Shown piece by piece: positions 1-7,079 of a stretch of 33,104 nucleotides of DNA. The notes beneath the pieces were generated by a model. The model saw only the letters and a list, made by a program, of their open reading frames with translations, had not been told where the DNA came from and did not search any database. The stretch covers positions 1 to 33,104 of the forward strand of contig NZ_MKXB01000201.1 in NCBI RefSeq assembly GCF_001865245.1. Reading direction: 5' to 3'. Source of the DNA: Streptomyces sp. CC53 (lineage in GTDB: Bacteria > Actinomycetota > Actinomycetes > Streptomycetales > Streptomycetaceae). How positions within the stretch are numbered: position 1 is the first letter of the stretch; each line of letters opens with the position of its first letter. A program made the translations under genes and the position numbers.

Positions 1-881
1 CCCCGGCCCCCGCCACCGCCCCCGCACGGGCGGCGCGGCGGCGGGACGGGGGCGGGGGGCTCGCCGTGCTGCCGCTGCTCGTGTTCGTCGCCGTCTGCTT
101 CGGGCTGCCCGCGTTCGCCATGGTCAACGGCGCGTTCACCGCCGAGGACCCGGCCACCGGTGCCACCGCCTACACCACGGGGAACCTCACCGCCTCCCTG
201 GAGGGCGCGTACCTCACCGCACTCGTCGGCAGCATCAAGCTGTCCGCCACCGCCGCCGTCGTCGCAGGGGTCCTGGGGCTCGTCCTCGCCCAGGCGGTGG
301 TGTCCAGCCGGAGCCGGGCCCTGCGGGACGCGGTGTTCACCGCGTCGGGCGTCCTCGCCAACTTCGGCGGGGTCCCGCTCGCGTTCGCGTTCGTCGCCAC
401 CCTCGGCAACTCCGGCGTCCTCACCCGCCACCTGCGCCTCGACGAGCACGGCTGGAGCCTCTACAGCTTCTGGGGCCTCACCCTCACCTACCTGTACTTC
501 CTGGTGCCGCTGATGGTGCTCACCATCACCCCGGCCCTCGACGGCCTGCGCACCCAGTGGCGCGAGGCCGCTCGCAGCAGCGGGGCGACCGGCGTCCAGT
601 ACTGGCGGCACGTCGCCCTGCCCGTCCTCACGCCCTCCCTGCTCGGCGGGCTGGTCCTGCTCTTCGGCAGCTCCTTCGCCGCGCACGCCACCGCGGCCGC
701 CATCGTGGGCAGCTCCGTGCCCCTCGTGACCCTCCAGATCGCGGACGCCCTCTCCGGCAACGTCCTCGTCGGGCAGGAGAACGTCGCCCTGGCACTCAGC
801 CTGGACATGGTGGCCGTCGCGGGGCTCGTCATGGCCGTGTACATCCCCCTGCAACGACGGAGCGCCCGATGGCTGCACTGA
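1..881 (+). CDS. ABC transporter permease, first subunit (5' end outside window)
   Basis: Inner-membrane permease of a binding-protein-dependent importer. The reading frame is open to the left edge, and the residues before the GTG at 66 (Pro/Ala/Arg-rich) look like a normal cytoplasmic N-terminus, so the true start is probably upstream of the window. About six hydrophobic segments are visible, and an EAA-type loop (WREAARSSGATGVQYWRHVALP) near 560-620 marks the ATPase contact. The family is the spermidine/putrescine, ferric iron and 2-aminoethylphosphonate type (BPD_transp_1). It overlaps the next permease by 13 bp, so translation is coupled. The substrate cannot be read from the permease itself; the phosphatase fusion downstream suggests a phosphorylated compound. 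The binding protein is not in view and may lie upstream. Confidence 0.88.
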   Translation, partial: PAPATAPARAARRRDGGGGLAVLPLLVFVAVCFGLPAFAMVNGAFTAEDPATGATAYTTGNLTASLEGAYLTALVGSIKLSATAAVVAGVLGLVLAQAVVSSRSRALRDAVFTASGVLANFGGVPLAFAFVATLGNSGVLTRHLRLDEHGWSLYSFWGLTLTYLYFLVPLMVLTITPALDGLRTQWREAARSSGATGVQYWRHVALPVLTPSLLGGLVLLFGSSFAAHATAAAIVGSSVPLVTLQIADALSGNVLVGQENVALALSLDMVAVAGLVMAVYIPLQRRSARWLH

Positions 882-1720
882 CGACGACCCGCCCCGCGGC
901 CCGGCGCCCGGCCCTCTGGCGCGCGCTCGTGCTCGGCTGCGCGGGCGTGTACTTCCTGCTCCCCCTGGCCTCCTCGGTGCTCTTCACCGTCGACGTGCCG
1001 GGCCGGGGCCTCACCCTGGAGGCGTACGAGCGGATCGCCGGCACCGAGGGCTTCGCCTCCAGTCTGCTGCTGTCCCTGGAGCTGGCCGCCGCCACCATCG
1101 TCGTCGTGCTGCTGCTGATGGTGCCCGCGATGGTGGCGCTGCGGCTCGGCGCGCCCCGGCTGCGGCCCGTGGTGGAGGCGGTGTGCTCGCTGCCGCTCGT
1201 CGTGCCGCCGATCGCGTTCGTGGCCGGGATCGGCACGGTGCTCCGCTGGGGGCCCGACCACCTGGCCGCCACGCCGCTGTTCCAGACGTTCGTGGCGGTC
1301 CAGAACCCGGACTTCCCCGTCGTCCTCGTCCTCGCCTACGCGGTCATGGCGCTGCCGTTCGTGTACCGGGCGCTGGACGCGGGGCTGCGCGCCGTCGACG
1401 TGCGGACCCTCGTCGAGGCGGCCCGCAGCTGCGGCGCCGGATCGCCCCGGGCCCTGGTCGGCGCGGTGCTGCCGAACCTGCGGACGGCGCTGCTGAACGC
1501 CTCCTTCCTGACGCTGGCGCTGGTGCTGGGCGAGTACACCGTGGCGCAGCTCCTCGGCTTCGCGCCCTTCGCCGTCTGGATCGTGAACGTGTCCGGCTCG
1601 CAGGCGCAGCTGTCGGTCGCCGTGTCCGTGATGAGCCTGCTGGTCACGTGGGCGCTGCTGCTCGCTCTGGCGTTCCTCGGCGGGCGCCGCCCCTCCTCCC
1701 GTACGACTCCCCAGGAGTGA
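869..1720 (+). CDS. ABC transporter permease, second subunit
   Basis: Second permease of the same importer, 283 aa. The start chosen is the ATG at 869, inside the end of the first permease, because it gives a short basic N-terminus followed at once by the first membrane segment (ALVLGCAGVYFLLPLASSVLF). The EAA loop (VEAARSCGAGSPRALVGAVLP) lies near residues 187-207. The two permeases would form the heterodimeric channel that pairs with the ATPase encoded next, only 6 bp downstream. The frame is open further upstream, but that extension is antisense-like and arginine-rich and has no membrane character. Confidence 0.9.
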   Translation: MAALTTTRPAARRPALWRALVLGCAGVYFLLPLASSVLFTVDVPGRGLTLEAYERIAGTEGFASSLLLSLELAAATIVVVLLLMVPAMVALRLGAPRLRPVVEAVCSLPLVVPPIAFVAGIGTVLRWGPDHLAATPLFQTFVAVQNPDFPVVLVLAYAVMALPFVYRALDAGLRAVDVRTLVEAARSCGAGSPRALVGAVLPNLRTALLNASFLTLALVLGEYTVAQLLGFAPFAVWIVNVSGSQAQLSVAVSVMSLLVTWALLLALAFLGGRRPSSRTTPQE

Positions 1721-1726
1721 CTGACC

Positions 1727-2857
1727 GTGGCAGACACCGTGGCGAACGCCACCACCACCGCGACGGCGGGCCGGTCGGGCCCCGGGCCCGCCTCCGTCGA
1801 GTTCCGCGCCCTGCGGAGGGACTTCGGCGGCGCGGTCGCCCTCGACGGGCTGGACCTGTCCGTGCGGCCCGGCGAACTGCTCGCCCTGCTGGGGCCGTCC
1901 GGCTGCGGCAAGACGACCGCGCTGCGCATGCTGGCCGGCTTCGAGCACCCGGACTCCGGTGAGGTGCTGGTCGACGGGGAGGACGTCACACGGGTCCCCG
2001 CCCACCGCCGGGACACCGGGATGGTGTTCCAGTCGTACAGCCTCTTCCCGCATCTGAACGTGGTGGACAACGTCGCGTTCGGGCTGCGGATGCGTGGCGA
2101 GCGCCCCGGTCCGCGCCGGGCGCGCGCCGCGGAGCTGCTGGAGCTGGTGGGCCTGCCGCAGCATGGCGGCCGCTACCCGCACCAGCTGTCCGGCGGGCAG
2201 CAGCAGCGCGTCGCGCTGGCCCGGGCCCTGGCCCTGCGGCCCCGGGTGCTGCTGCTGGACGAGCCGCTGTCGGCGCTGGACGCACAGGTGCGGCTGACCC
2301 TGCGGGAGGAGATCCGGCGCCTCCAGCAGGAGCTGGGCCTCACGACGCTGTTCGTGACGCACGACCAGGAGGAGGCGCTGTCCATGGCGGACCGGGTCGC
2401 CGTCATGAACGCGGGCCGCCTGGAGCAGTGCGCGGCGCCCGCCGAGCTGTACGGGCGGCCGGCGACCGCGTTCGTCGCGGAGTTCGTCGGCACGATGAGC
2501 CGCATCCCGGCGCGGCTCGGCGACGACCGGGCCACGGTGCGGGTGCTGGGACGCCGGCTGCCCGTCGACGGCGACGCGCCCGCCGGCCCCGAGGTCGACG
2601 CGCTCGTGCGCCCCGAGGCCGTCCGGCTGGCCGCGGACCCGGCCGGCGGGGCCCGCGTCACGGCCACCGCGTTCCTGGGTGCGGTGACCCGGGTGACGGT
2701 GCGGTGCTCCGCGGACGGCACGGTGGTCAAGGCCGACGTCCCCACCCACGAGGCAGCCGCGTTCACCCCTGGGGCGGCGGTGGCCGTGTCGCTGCCGGAC
2801 CGCCCGGTCCTCGTCGCGCCCCGCGTGCCCGGGCCCCATGCCCGGATCGCCGTCTGA
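1727..2857 (+). CDS. ABC transporter ATP-binding protein (CUT1/POPT-like)
   Basis: Cytoplasmic ATPase energising the importer, 376 aa. All nucleotide-binding motifs are intact: Walker A GPSGCGKT (56-63), Q-loop Q102, signature LSGGQ (154-158), Walker B LLLDE (175-179) and the switch histidine H212. A C-terminal TOBE-like region (about 290-365) fits the PotA/FbpC/PhnT subfamily. GTG start with an AGGAG ribosome binding site at 1713-1717, inside the end of the previous gene. With the permeases and the following hydrolase it forms one transcription unit. Exact substrate unknown. Confidence 0.93.
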   Translation: MADTVANATTTATAGRSGPGPASVEFRALRRDFGGAVALDGLDLSVRPGELLALLGPSGCGKTTALRMLAGFEHPDSGEVLVDGEDVTRVPAHRRDTGMVFQSYSLFPHLNVVDNVAFGLRMRGERPGPRRARAAELLELVGLPQHGGRYPHQLSGGQQQRVALARALALRPRVLLLDEPLSALDAQVRLTLREEIRRLQQELGLTTLFVTHDQEEALSMADRVAVMNAGRLEQCAAPAELYGRPATAFVAEFVGTMSRIPARLGDDRATVRVLGRRLPVDGDAPAGPEVDALVRPEAVRLAADPAGGARVTATAFLGAVTRVTVRCSADGTVVKADVPTHEAAAFTPGAAVAVSLPDRPVLVAPRVPGPHARIAV

Positions 2858-2882
2858 CGTGCCTGTGGAAGAAGGAGAGACC

Positions 2883-4460
2883 GTGTCCCGACCCGCGCTG
2901 CGGGCGGTGCTGTTCGACATGGACGGCACCCTCGTCGACACCGAGGAGCTGTGGTGGCAGGCCGTCGAGCAGGTCGCGTCGACGCTGGCGTACGCGCTCG
3001 GTGACGCCGACCTGCCGGAGGTGCTGGGCCGCCCGGTGGAACACACGGCGGAGCACCTGTGGCGGGTGACCGGCGGGGACGGGGAGGGCGTGCGGCTGGA
3101 CGAGGTCGCGGCGGCCCTGCACCGGGAGTTCGCGGCGCGGGTCCGCGACCGGGTCGTGCCGCGGCCGGGGGCGCTGGAGCTGCTGGCGGCGCTGGCGGCG
3201 GCCGGTGTGCCCACGGCCCTGGTGACGGCGTCGCCGCGGCCGGTCGCGGACTGCGTGCTGGCAGCCCTGGGCGGCGCGGCGCGCTTCGCCGTCACTGTCA
3301 CCGCCGACGACACGGCGCGGACCAAGCCGGCCCCCGACCCGTACCTCGCGGCGGCCCGTGCGCTGGGGGTGGCGCCTGAGGCGTGCGTGGCGGTGGAGGA
3401 CACCCTCACGGGCGTCGCCTCCGCCGAGGCGGCGGGCTGCCGGGTCCTGGCGGTGCCGTCGCTGGCGCCGATCGCGCCCGCGAAGGGCCGCGTGGTGCGC
3501 GCCACGCTGGAGGAGGTGGACGTGCCGCTCCTGCGGTCGCTGACGGGCGCCGCGGCCCGCCGGCTGCGCGTGATGAGCTGGAACCTCTGGCACGGCGGCC
3601 GGTACGTCGACGGTGCCCGCGCCAAGCAGGTGGAGGCGCTGCGCGAGGCGGGCGTGGACGTGGTGGGCCTCCAGGAGACGGACGCGGTCACCGCGCGGGA
3701 GCTCGCGGAGGCGCTGGGCTGGCACCACCACCAGGCCGGTACGGGGCTCGCGGTGCTCAGCCGCCACCCGGTCGTCGCCCGCGCCGAAGCGCCGGGTCTG
3801 GGCTTCTACGGCGGACTGGGCGTGCGGATCCGGCTCGACGGGGGCCGGGAGGCGGCGGTGTGGACCGCGCACCTGGACCATGCGCCGTACGGCCCGTACG
3901 AGGCGTGCTTCGACGGGCTGCCGGTGGCGGACCTGCTCGACCACGAGGAGGCGTCGGGGCGGCTCGGCCGGATGCGGGCCGTGCTGGCCGCGATGGGCGA
4001 CGACCTGGCGGCGGCCCGGGACGGCGACGGCACGCCGGTGTTCCTGGTGGGCGACCTCAACACGCCGTCGCACCTGGACTGGACGCCCCGCACGGCGCAC
4101 CTGCACGGCGGCTACGGCGCCGTGCCGTGGCCGGTCACGCGCGCGGCTGAGGCCGCCGGGCTGCGGGACGCGTACCGGGAGGCCCACCCCGACCCGCTCC
4201 TGGCGCCGGGCTGCACGTGGTCGCCGGTGCACGACGAGCACGTGCCCGACGGCTCCCCTCTGCCGGGCGGAGCCGAGCCCGGGCGGGGCCGTCCCGAGCC
4301 GCGTGACCGCATCGACTACGTGCTGTACGCCGGCCGCGGGGTGCGGGTGGTGGACTCGGAGACGTACACGCGCGGAACCGTGCGGACCTGGCCGCGGGTG
4401 CGGGGCAACGGCTGGCCGTCGGACCACGCAGCGGTCGTCACGACGTTCGCGCTGGACTGA
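2883..4460 (+). CDS. HAD phosphatase - EEP phosphodiesterase fusion protein
   Basis: A 525-aa two-domain hydrolase. Residues 1-220 are a HAD-IA phosphatase of the beta-phosphoglucomutase/phosphonatase-like type: nucleophile and acid D12 and D14 in FDMDGT, T115/S117, K148, and E172-D173. Residues 228-525 are an endonuclease/exonuclease/phosphatase domain: N234 in SWNLWHGG, E265 in LQET, H330, D391 and N393 in GDLN, D478, and the terminal SDH at 513-515. Both active sites look complete. The GTG at 2883 follows GAAGGAGAG and is preferred over an ATG at 2838 that lies inside the ATPase gene. Position right behind the ABC genes suggests it processes the imported substrate, perhaps a phosphodiester cleaved first by the EEP part and then dephosphorylated by the HAD part; that order is inference. 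The stop codon abuts the inserted mobile cassette. Confidence 0.88.
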   Translation: MSRPALRAVLFDMDGTLVDTEELWWQAVEQVASTLAYALGDADLPEVLGRPVEHTAEHLWRVTGGDGEGVRLDEVAAALHREFAARVRDRVVPRPGALELLAALAAAGVPTALVTASPRPVADCVLAALGGAARFAVTVTADDTARTKPAPDPYLAAARALGVAPEACVAVEDTLTGVASAEAAGCRVLAVPSLAPIAPAKGRVVRATLEEVDVPLLRSLTGAAARRLRVMSWNLWHGGRYVDGARAKQVEALREAGVDVVGLQETDAVTARELAEALGWHHHQAGTGLAVLSRHPVVARAEAPGLGFYGGLGVRIRLDGGREAAVWTAHLDHAPYGPYEACFDGLPVADLLDHEEASGRLGRMRAVLAAMGDDLAAARDGDGTPVFLVGDLNTPSHLDWTPRTAHLHGGYGAVPWPVTRAAEAAGLRDAYREAHPDPLLAPGCTWSPVHDEHVPDGSPLPGGAEPGRGRPEPRDRIDYVLYAGRGVRVVDSETYTRGTVRTWPRVRGNGWPSDHAAVVTTFALD

Positions 4461-4486
4461 GGGCGCGTATCGAAAGTGGATCTTGA
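4461..4486 (+). repeat. Left terminal inverted repeat of the cassette
   Basis: Begins GGGCGCGTATCG and ends TGGATCTTGA. It pairs with 5261-5286 with two mismatches, at the sixth and thirteenth positions. Confidence 0.85.
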
Positions 4487-4522
4487 CTGGATGAAGTAAC
4501 GGATGCTTGCACCCTGCGCTCC

Positions 4523-4528
4523 TATGCT
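4523..4528 (+). promoter_or_regulatory. -10 box TATGCT for a leaderless GNAT transcript
   Basis: TAnnnT element whose last T is at -7 relative to the GTG at 4535. No good -35 is visible at the right distance. It lies inside the cassette, so the cargo would carry its own promoter. Confidence 0.5.
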
Positions 4529-4534
4529 TGGCGG

Positions 4535-5002
4535 GTGCAGTCCACGACGATCAGGCGTGCCGTCGCGCATGATGCGCAGCGCCTCACCTCGCTGATACGG
4601 CAGTCCAGTGCCTACCAGGGGCGATACGCCTCGATCGTCTCCGGATACCGGGTCACAGCGGAGTACATCGCCCAGCATCGAGTCTTCGTGGCCGTCGATG
4701 CGTCCGATCAGATACTCGGCTTCTACGCCCTCGTGCTGGAGCCGCCGGAGTTGGATCTGGCATTCGTCGCGGATGAGGCGCAGGGACTGGGTATCGGGCG
4801 GCACCTGATCGGGCACATGGCCGTTCAGGCCAGGGAAGCCGGGGCGGCCAGCATGCGCGTGGTGACCCATCCGCCGGCGGAGAAGTTCTACTTGCGCATG
4901 GGCGCGAAGCGCGTGGGGACGGTCGCCCCGTCTCCACCGAAGGTCGCCTGGGAGCGGCCGGACTTGCAGCTCACCATCCCGACGGCCAAGCGGGAGTCAT
5001 AG
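4535..5002 (+). CDS. GNAT-family N-acetyltransferase, cassette cargo
   Basis: A 155-aa cytoplasmic acetyl-CoA-dependent acyltransferase. The acetyl-CoA loop QGLGIGRH (83-90) follows the beta strand LDLAFVAD, and the C-terminal motif AEKFYLRMGAKRVG (115-128) is typical of small GNATs acting on amines. The substrate cannot be predicted; small-molecule detoxification or antibiotic modification are possibilities only. The GTG start has no ribosome binding site, but TATGCT at 4523-4528 ends 6 nt before it, as in a leaderless promoter. Third codon positions carry noticeably more A and T than the neighbours, suggesting a different origin. The gene lies wholly inside the inverted repeats, next to the transposase stump. 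Confidence 0.88.
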   Translation: MQSTTIRRAVAHDAQRLTSLIRQSSAYQGRYASIVSGYRVTAEYIAQHRVFVAVDASDQILGFYALVLEPPELDLAFVADEAQGLGIGRHLIGHMAVQAREAGAASMRVVTHPPAEKFYLRMGAKRVGTVAPSPPKVAWERPDLQLTIPTAKRES

Positions 5003-5004
5003 CC

Positions 5005-5241
5005 ATAGGACCGCCGCCAGGCGCCGTCCCGCCGCCAGCGCCGGAACAGGTCGTGCGACCGGGCCGATGGCCCGTACCGCTCTGGTACGTCCCGCCAGGG
5101 GACGCCGGTGCGGGTGCGAAACCGTATGCCGTCGATCAGCTGCCGCCTGATCCGTGTCGGCGGGCGCCCCGGCTTCTTGCCCTGAGGCGACAGGGGCTCC
5201 AGGCGGGCCCACTGCGCATCCGTCAGGTCTCCACGCGCCAC
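5005..5241 (-). pseudogene. IS5-family transposase, N-terminal remnant
   Basis: From the GTG at 5241 the minus strand encodes the N-terminal domain of IS5-type transposases (DUF4096-like): LTDAQWARLEPL, GRPPTRIRRQLIDG and RTGVPWRDVPERYGP are recognisable. Similarity stops after RDGAWRR near 5010, about where the convergent GNAT gene ends at 5002; the reading frame then runs on as antisense of GNAT with no transposase features. The DDE catalytic domain is absent, so it cannot transpose alone. It sits immediately inside the right inverted repeat, in the position expected for the 5' end of a full element. Confidence 0.85.
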
Positions 5242-5260
5242 AGAACAAGATCACCCCACC

Positions 5261-5286
5261 TCAAGATCCACTTCCGATACCCGCCC
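5261..5286 (-). repeat. Right terminal inverted repeat of the cassette
   Basis: On the minus strand it begins GGGCGGGTATCG and ends TGGATCTTGA. A second GATCTTG copy lies just inside (minus strand, around 5246-5252), as is common in subterminal transposase-binding regions. Confidence 0.85.
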
Positions 5287-5882
5287 TAGGGGGCGGCGGC
5301 CGGCAGCAGCCGCCGCAGCACCGCCTCGATGTCACCCGCCCCGGGCGTGGCACCGGTGACGAGGGACTGCAGCAGCAGCCCGTCGACGCCCGCACGGAAG
5401 GCGGTGACGGCCGCCGGGTCGCCGGTGCAGGCCCGGGCGAGCGCCGCCAGGTCGTCCACGCAGCGCCGCGCCACGGGCCGCAGGGCGGGCCGCCGGGCGG
5501 CGAGCAGGTACAGCTCGTACTCGGCGGCCACGAAGGGCCGCCGTTCCTCGGCCAGTTCGGCGGCCAGGGCGGCCGCCAGGGCGGCGACCGGGTCGGGCGC
5601 GGCGGCTGCGGCTCGCAGCAGGCCGGAGAACTGGTCGGCGGCCCAGACGAGTGCGGCGGTGAGCAGCTCGTCGACGCTGCCGAAGTAGTAGGCGGCGGAG
5701 GAGGCCGGGAGCCCGGCCTCGGCCGCGACCGACCGGTGCGTCACCCCGGCCACGCCGTCCCGCTCGACGACCCGCAGGGCGGCCTCCAGCAGGGCACGTC
5801 GCCGCCGCTCGCCCTTGAGGAGCCGCCCGTCCGTCACCTCCGGGGCGGACGCGCCCCTTCCGTCCTTCGCTTCGGGGGTCAA
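5286..5882 (-). CDS. TetR-family transcriptional regulator
   Basis: A 198-aa one-domain-plus-sensor repressor type. The N-terminal helix-turn-helix is clear (ALLEAALRVVERDGVAGVTH then RSVAAEAGLPASSAAYYF); the rest is a helical ligand-binding domain with EEVRPFVAAEYELY-like character (in the sequence EERRPFVAAEYELY). I favour the TTG at 5882: it overlaps the SMR stop as TTGA and is preceded by GGGAGGG. A GTG at 5837 would also give a full HTH. It is the second gene after the SMR pump and probably represses that operon. Its stop codon (TAG, 5286-5288) takes its first base from the cassette inverted repeat, so the insertion may have trimmed or altered the last residues. Confidence 0.88.
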   Translation of the reverse strand: MTPEAKDGRGASAPEVTDGRLLKGERRRRALLEAALRVVERDGVAGVTHRSVAAEAGLPASSAAYYFGSVDELLTAALVWAADQFSGLLRAAAAAPDPVAALAAALAAELAEERRPFVAAEYELYLLAARRPALRPVARRCVDDLAALARACTGDPAAVTAFRAGVDGLLLQSLVTGATPGAGDIEAVLRRLLPAAAP

Positions 5883-6202
5883 TGCGACCCTCCCGTCTCC
5901 AGTACGAACACCCCTGCCGCCACGAGCACGATCCCCCCGACCTGCGCCCACGACAGCCGGTCGCCGAAGAGCGCCGCCCCCAGCACGGCCACCAGGGTCA
6001 CACCGACCCCCGACCAGATCCCGTACGCGACACCCAGGGGCAGACCGCGCGTGAGCACCTTCGACAGCAGGAAGAACGACACCGCGTAGCCGCCCACGAC
6101 GAGCAGCGACGGCCCGAGCCGGCTGAAGCCCTCGGCCCAGCGCAGCGCGAGCGTCGCGCTCACCTCGGCGGTGATCGCGCCCGCCAACAGCACCCACACC
6201 AT
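5879..6202 (-). CDS. Small multidrug resistance (SMR/EmrE-type) efflux protein
   Basis: A 107-aa four-helix inner-membrane drug/proton antiporter subunit, exactly the family's usual size. E13 in the first helix (AGAITAEVSATLAL) is the coupling glutamate, and YGIWSGVG in helix 3 is the conserved Trp motif. It acts as a dimer on cationic compounds; a guanidinium exporter role (Gdx type) is possible and not excluded. The ATG at 6202 is preceded by GAGGGG. The frame extends upstream but adds no family sequence. It is the first gene of an operon with the TetR regulator (4-nt overlap). Confidence 0.92.
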   Translation of the reverse strand: MVWVLLAGAITAEVSATLALRWAEGFSRLGPSLLVVGGYAVSFFLLSKVLTRGLPLGVAYGIWSGVGVTLVAVLGAALFGDRLSWAQVGGIVLVAAGVFVLETGGSH

Positions 6203-6224
6203 TCCGGGCCCCTCACAGAAAGTG

Positions 6225-6236
6225 GAACATCTGTTC
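6225..6236. promoter_or_regulatory. LexA-like box upstream of the SMR gene
   Basis: GAACATCTGTTC, a perfect GAAC-N4-GTTC half-site pair, the core of the actinobacterial/Gram-positive SOS box. It lies 23-34 nt before the SMR start, where it could overlap the promoter. The flanks (G/A rather than TC/GA) are only partly like the consensus. Confidence 0.4.
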
Positions 6237-6241
6237 AGGAT

Positions 6242-6256
6242 TCTCCCGTCGGGAGA
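6242..6256. promoter_or_regulatory. 15-bp palindrome, candidate TetR operator
   Basis: TCTCCCGTCGGGAGA is a perfect 7-1-7 palindrome 40-54 nt before the SMR start and is the best operator candidate for the TetR protein encoded in the same operon. It could instead fold as an RNA hairpin in the leader. Confidence 0.5.
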
Positions 6257-6596
6257 CCGCACCGGTCAAGCCCGTCCAGCCCGGCGGCCCGCCGCCGCCG
6301 TGCGCCGGGCGCACCGGCAGGTGCTCCGGGGAGACGCACGCGCCGTAGCCGCGTCCGGCCGGGACGGGCAGGCGGAGGGCGCGCGTCGGCCGTACGGAAG
6401 CTGAGGACGCCCGCACGGAGGGGCAGCTGACACAAGGAACACACCCGAACCCGGGCGGGAGCGCGGCGAAGACGGTGCGTCTCCGGCAGCGGATGACGGG
6501 GAGCGGGTCGGCGTGCCCGTGCCGCCGGTCCGCCACGTCGGGTGGCTGTCGCTGTCGACGACACGACCCGGGTACGGGCCGCTCCCCCGGACAGGT

Positions 6597-7079
6597 TCAC
6601 CGCTCCTCGGCCACCACGCCGTCGGAGGGCGGCGCCGCACGCCTTCTGCGGTACACCACCAGCCCGCACACCACGATCGCGAGAGCGGCCACCGCGGACA
6701 CTCCGAGGGCCGGCCGCTCGGCGAAAGCCCTTCCCAGCACGGCGAGCGCGCCGAGCCCCGCGGTCGCGTAGAGCAGCGCCCAGGCCGCTCCCCCGAGGAA
6801 CAGAGCCGGAAGGTAACGCGACAACGGCATGCGCATGCTGCCCGCGAGGAAGTTCGCGGCGGTCTGGAACCCGACGGTCAGGAACGACACGGCCACCACC
6901 GGAGCACCCCACCTCTGGATCGCTCGCTCGGTGCGCCGGAACTTCGCCGAGGAGATCCGTTCGGCGAACCTGCTGCGCCTGGCTCCGGCACCGGCGAGCC
7001 AGCCGACGGCGAAGGTCCCCCCCGCGCGGAGCAGGACGATGACGTACAGGGCGCCGGCCGTGAGAGCGATCCTATGCAC
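6597..7079 (-). CDS. Small DedA/VTT-domain membrane protein
   Basis: A 160-aa polytopic membrane protein. After a first hydrophobic segment (residues 5-30) comes a VTT-like core: RTERAIQRWGAPVVAVSFLTVGFQ, then AANFLAGSMRMPLSRYLPALFLGGAAWALLY, which resembles the re-entrant loop region of DedA/SNARE-associated proteins (lipid scramblase/flippase related). Two more helices follow, with a basic tail. It is shorter than most DedA proteins (about 200 aa). The GTG at 7079 has GAGG upstream and an in-frame stop 9 nt before it, fixing the start. It stands alone between intergenic regions and has an iron box about 190 nt upstream. Confidence 0.72.
   Translation of the reverse strand: MHRIALTAGALYVIVLLRAGGTFAVGWLAGAGARRSRFAERISSAKFRRTERAIQRWGAPVVAVSFLTVGFQTAANFLAGSMRMPLSRYLPALFLGGAAWALLYATAGLGALAVLGRAFAERPALGVSAVAALAIVVCGLVVYRRRRAAPPSDGVVAEER

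Larger units (their letters stand above)
4461..5286. mobile_element. IS5-type mobile cassette carrying a GNAT gene, transposase deleted
   Basis: An 826-bp unit bounded by inverted repeats (4461-4486 and 5261-5286) that match at 24 of 26 positions. Inside the right end, reading leftward, are the start and N-terminal domain of an IS5-family transposase. After about 79 codons this is replaced by an acetyltransferase gene. The layout is that of a mobile insertion cassette (passenger gene between IS ends, moved in trans by a related full-length transposase). The left end starts at the first base after the HAD-EEP stop; the right end supplies the first base of the tetR stop codon. I find no convincing target duplication. 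The intact parent IS is not in this window. Confidence 0.8.
6203..6596. other. Intergenic region between the SMR operon and the DedA-like gene
   Basis: No convincing gene. Besides the two sites upstream of the SMR gene it contains an 8-bp stem GCCCGGCG/CGCCGGGC at 6279-6286 and 6303-6310, possibly a terminator for the DedA-like gene, which is transcribed toward it. Confidence 0.5.

Noticed and set aside
488..3691. Very long minus-strand open frame antisense to the ABC and HAD-EEP genes
   Set aside because: It is a by-product of high GC3 coding on the plus strand: low-complexity Arg/Ser/Ala/Gly-rich translation, no domain, no ribosome binding site.
4458..5289. Target-site duplication flanking the cassette
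   Set aside because: Left flank TGA and right flank TAG do not match, and shifting the ends by one base does not produce a repeat.
6203..6330. Guanidine riboswitch (types I-III) before the SMR gene
   Set aside because: The hairpins here lack ACGR tetraloops in tandem and the ykkC-III conserved core; the palindrome fits a protein operator better.
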